Assembly (NCBI GenBank): GCA_009904025.1
Contig: WYEE01000100.1
Coordinates: forward strand, 1 to 8,914
Source of the DNA: Thermogladius sp.
GTDB lineage: Archaea; Thermoproteota; Thermoprotei_A; Sulfolobales; Desulfurococcaceae
Length of the DNA: 8,914 nucleotides
Reading direction: 5' to 3'
A program made the position numbers and the translations under genes. The notes beneath the pieces are model-generated. The model saw nothing but the letters and a program-made list of their open reading frames with translations, was not told the DNA's origin and did no database searches. Below, piece after piece: positions 7,700 through 8,914 of the stretch. How positions within the stretch are numbered: the first letter of the stretch is position 1; each line of letters starts with the position of its first letter.

Positions 7700-8152
7700 A
7701 TGATAAGAGCTGTCCTTGCGTTCAGGGGGGCTTGTGGCAGTCAACTCGTCGAGAGATGCTCGTTGATCACGTGCGTCCAAAGGGGCTTCCTCAGCGAGGC
7801 CTGGGTAAAGTGCTCTACCAGCGATGATATGCTCCTCGACGTGGAGTCGGCTCTGAACAAAGGGTATCTGCTCGAGGAGGTATCATTCCTGACGGGGGTG
7901 AAAGTGAAGGGGTATATGATTAGCAGGGAAATCGTCGAGAACAATATTCTCCAAAACCTCTTCGTTGACGGTGAGGTGGTATTCGAGTACAACAAACCAG
8001 TAAGCGAGTGGGCTTTTAAACTAGATGTAGCAAGGCTGACCATAGATCTCACGACCCGTAAGGCGACGGCAGTATTGGCAAGACCTGTAAGCGTGGAAAC
8101 GCTCTTCGACCTGGCCTTAAGGCTGTTGAAGCCTAAAAGAATACCGCCATAA
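7700..8152 (+). CDS. Unrecognised 150-residue protein between Csm operon and csa1
   Basis: I do not recognise this protein. It has no signal peptide, membrane segment or known catalytic motif. Four cysteines cluster near the N terminus (C12, C20, C25, C38; spacing C-x7-C-x4-C-x12-C), which could form disulfides or bind a metal. The C-terminal half looks like two strands and a helix: WAFKLDVARLTIDL, KATAVLARPV, then an amphipathic ETLFDLALRLLKPKR. The ATG at 7700 is the only reasonable start: an in-frame stop lies at 7679-7681 and GAAGGT (7688-7693) is a fair ribosome binding site. Codon use (AGG, GAG, CTC) resembles the neighbouring cas genes, and the antisense frame is an improbable Ser/Thr/Leu-rich product, so the forward frame is probably real. 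Its position suggests a CRISPR-linked accessory role (for example a regulator, an off-switch for cyclic oligoadenylate or an adaptation helper), but nothing in the sequence proves any of these. Confidence 0.65.
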   Translation: MIRAVLAFRGACGSQLVERCSLITCVQRGFLSEAWVKCSTSDDMLLDVESALNKGYLLEEVSFLTGVKVKGYMISREIVENNILQNLFVDGEVVFEYNKPVSEWAFKLDVARLTIDLTTRKATAVLARPVSVETLFDLALRLLKPKRIPP

Positions 8153-8255
8153 CCCACACCCTTACCAAAGATTTCCTATGAAGGATATAATGTAACCCAC
8201 TCTACCACCGCTTCCTTGCTGAAATAAGCTACATGCTAGATGCCTCTCTCATCTG

Positions 8256-8276
8256 CTTTCAATTCTTTATGGTTGC
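8256..8276 (-). repeat. Isolated CRISPR-repeat-like sequence
   Basis: The forward strand reads CTTTCAATTCTTTATGG and then TTGC. Read on the minus strand it ends in GAATTGAAAG, the 3' end that in many crenarchaeal and Pyrococcus CRISPR repeats becomes the crRNA 5' handle (ATTGAAAG). No second copy is seen 60-90 bases away on either side, so this is at most a solitary or degenerate repeat, and chance similarity in AT-rich DNA is quite possible. Confidence 0.25.
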
Positions 8277-8338
8277 CTCTGTTCGTCGTTTCTAAATTAG
8301 ATATTTTAAGAAGATCTGGTACTTGGCCTTTTTCCCTT

Positions 8339-8354
8339 GAAAGTTTTCACTTTC
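8339..8354. repeat. Short perfect inverted repeat (6-bp stem, 4-base loop)
   Basis: GAAAGT, loop TTTC, ACTTTC. It lies 5 bases after the T5 run at 8329-8333. It is short and AT-rich, so it may have no function; as DNA it could be a small operator half-site pair. Confidence 0.4.
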
Positions 8355-8407
8355 TCCTCGGATCTCCCGGTGTTGATCGTTGAGCTATAGTTATGATTCC
8401 ACTTTTG

Positions 8408-8430
8408 CTTCCCATGAGGGGCATGGGAAG
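8408..8430. repeat. Perfect 9-bp inverted repeat, possible hairpin or operator
   Basis: CTTCCCATG at 8408-8416, loop AGGGG at 8417-8421, and CATGGGAAG at 8422-8430 form an uninterrupted 9-bp stem. No T-run follows, so it is not an obvious terminator. The left arm recurs exactly at 8567-8575, about 100 bases before the csa1 start, which suggests a possible protein binding site upstream of the adaptation genes (for example for a Csa3-like regulator). That regulator idea is inference only. Confidence 0.6.
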
Positions 8431-8518
8431 ATCATTGTATAGTCGAAATATTTTGCTCATGCCTCTGTGATCTGTAAGGTTTTGATTGCATGTGTGATTG
8501 ATCTTCACCATTTTCATG

Positions 8519-8528
8519 TTTTATATAT
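8519..8528 (+). promoter_or_regulatory. Upstream TATA-like box before csa1
   Basis: TTTTATATAT is the strongest TATA-like run in the window, with a predicted transcript start near 8550. That would give csa1 a leader of about 115 bases beginning before the second CTTCCCATG copy, so this box is a less natural csa1 promoter than the one at 8614. It could instead drive an unseen small RNA or be a chance AT run. Confidence 0.3.
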
Positions 8529-8613
8529 CTGAGATTTAGGTTTATGGAAGAGCATTTTCCGGTTTTCTTCCCATGTCCAGCATAGGATTTCCACCGATCT
8601 ATTTGACTGGTTG

Positions 8614-8621
8614 TTTTATAT
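8614..8621 (+). promoter_or_regulatory. Probable TATA box of csa1
   Basis: TTTTATAT lies 43 bases before the GTG start of csa1. Archaeal transcription begins about 25 bases after the box, giving a start near 8644 and a leader of about 20 bases that includes GGTG (8648-8651) and GGGG (8654-8657) as ribosome binding candidates. The spacing is consistent; no clear BRE purine motif is seen. Confidence 0.45.
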
Positions 8622-8664
8622 CTTTCCTCTCTCAGGCTTTGGATCCTGGTGCTGGGGTTTGATC

Positions 8665-8914
8665 GTGAGGAGGGTTGTTTTGAGGAGTGTTAGGAGGCTC
8701 TACTCGTGGGCCCGCGTGGATCCTGTGGAGGAGGATTTGAGGGGTTGGAGCTGGGATAGACCCCCGGTTAAGCCAAGGGCATACCTTGGGTTGGGGGTGA
8801 GCGAGGTCGCTGGGAAGTACTGTCCCGCGAGGAGGGATGTGTGGTTGAGGAGGAAGATGGGCTTAACACCGGAGGCGACTGAACCGCTGTTGCTTGGCAG
8901 AGCCCTCCACGAGG
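8665..8914 (+). CDS. csa1: Csa1, Cas4-family protein of the spacer acquisition module, N-terminal part
   Basis: The right edge cuts the gene after 83 residues. It is recognised by LRGWSWDRPPVKPRAYLG (residues 25-42) and VSEVAGKYCPARRDVWLRR (residues 45-63), both typical of Csa1, the archaeal Cas4-like protein of subtype I-A loci. C53 would be the first iron-sulfur cluster cysteine, and G78-R79-A80-L81-H82 matches the first RecB-like nuclease motif of the Cas4 family (G...H). Cas4-family proteins act with Cas1 and Cas2 to trim and orient new spacers. GTG at 8665 is chosen because it follows a reasonable TATA box and ribosome binding motif; TTG at 8659 is also in frame, and the frame is open back to a stop at 8530-8532. 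The remaining cluster cysteines and nuclease motifs lie outside the window. Genes for Cas1, Cas2 and Cas4 are expected to follow but are not seen. Confidence 0.82.
   Translation, partial: MRRVVLRSVRRLYSWARVDPVEEDLRGWSWDRPPVKPRAYLGLGVSEVAGKYCPARRDVWLRRKMGLTPEATEPLLLGRALHE

Larger units (their letters stand above)
8153..8664. other. AT-rich, gene-free segment between the orphan gene and csa1
   Basis: No convincing coding frame, tRNA or rRNA is visible in these 512 bases. The forward strand is T-rich, and sampled 60-base rows (8281, 8461, 8521) are about 37% G+C, well below the neighbouring genes. It holds a CRISPR-repeat-like sequence at 8256-8276, perfect hairpins at 8339-8354 and 8408-8430, a second copy of one hairpin arm at 8567-8575, a T5 run at 8329-8333 that could end transcription of the orphan gene, and TATA-like boxes at 8519-8528 and 8614-8621. 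Possible readings are a CRISPR leader or decayed array end, a regulatory region for the adaptation genes, or the scar of a lost element. None is proven. Confidence 0.5.

Noticed and set aside
7741..8157. Reverse-strand open frame of 138 codons opposite the orphan gene
   Set aside because: The product is a low-complexity Ser/Thr/Leu-rich chain without motifs; the forward frame has a better start, ribosome binding site and cas-like codon use.
8153..8664. A CRISPR array in the AT-rich gap
   Set aside because: Only one repeat-like stretch is seen; no regularly spaced copies occur, so no array can be called.

Overview
The window reads as a CRISPR-Cas locus from a hyperthermophilic archaeon, most likely a crenarchaeote (Thermoproteota). 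Evidence: strong use of AGG/AGA for arginine and ATA for isoleucine, GGTG/GGAG-type ribosome binding motifs, TATA-box-like promoters, a WGDP-type Csx1, and a Csa1-type Cas4 family protein that is typical of archaeal loci. The exact genus cannot be read from the sequence; a Desulfurococcales-like or Thermofilales-like source is a guess.

Bases 1-7460 hold a tightly packed, all-forward type III-A (Csm) interference operon: the 3' half of csm3, then csm4, csm5, a very large cas10/csm1, and a CARF-HEPN ribonuclease of the Csx1 family. The first four genes overlap by 4, 8 and 13 bases, and csx1 begins 3 bases after cas10 ends, so the set is almost certainly cotranscribed and translationally coupled. 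Csm3, Csm4 and Csm5 are RAMP subunits that carry and cap the crRNA filament. Cas10 keeps both an HD nuclease motif and a GGDD cyclase motif, so target RNA binding should trigger ssDNA cleavage and synthesis of cyclic oligoadenylate. Csx1 is the expected receptor: the ligand binds its CARF domain and its HEPN domain (R-x4-H) then degrades RNA. csm2 and cas6 are not in the window; csm2 may lie just upstream.

Bases 7461-7699 are a short intergenic stretch, followed by an unrecognised 150-residue protein (7700-8152) with four cysteines near its N terminus. It lies between the interference operon and the adaptation genes and has no assignable function.

Bases 8153-8664 carry no convincing gene. 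The stretch is AT- and T-rich compared with its flanks (about 37% G+C in sampled rows). It contains a perfect 9-bp hairpin, a smaller perfect hairpin, two TATA-like boxes and one isolated sequence resembling an archaeal CRISPR repeat (the CTTTCAATTC end). A CRISPR leader or decayed array remnant is one explanation, but no array is present.

From 8665 to the right edge is the start of csa1, a Cas4-family protein of the spacer acquisition module. Interference genes therefore lie to the left and adaptation genes probably continue to the right, with the orphan gene and the AT-rich segment at the junction.
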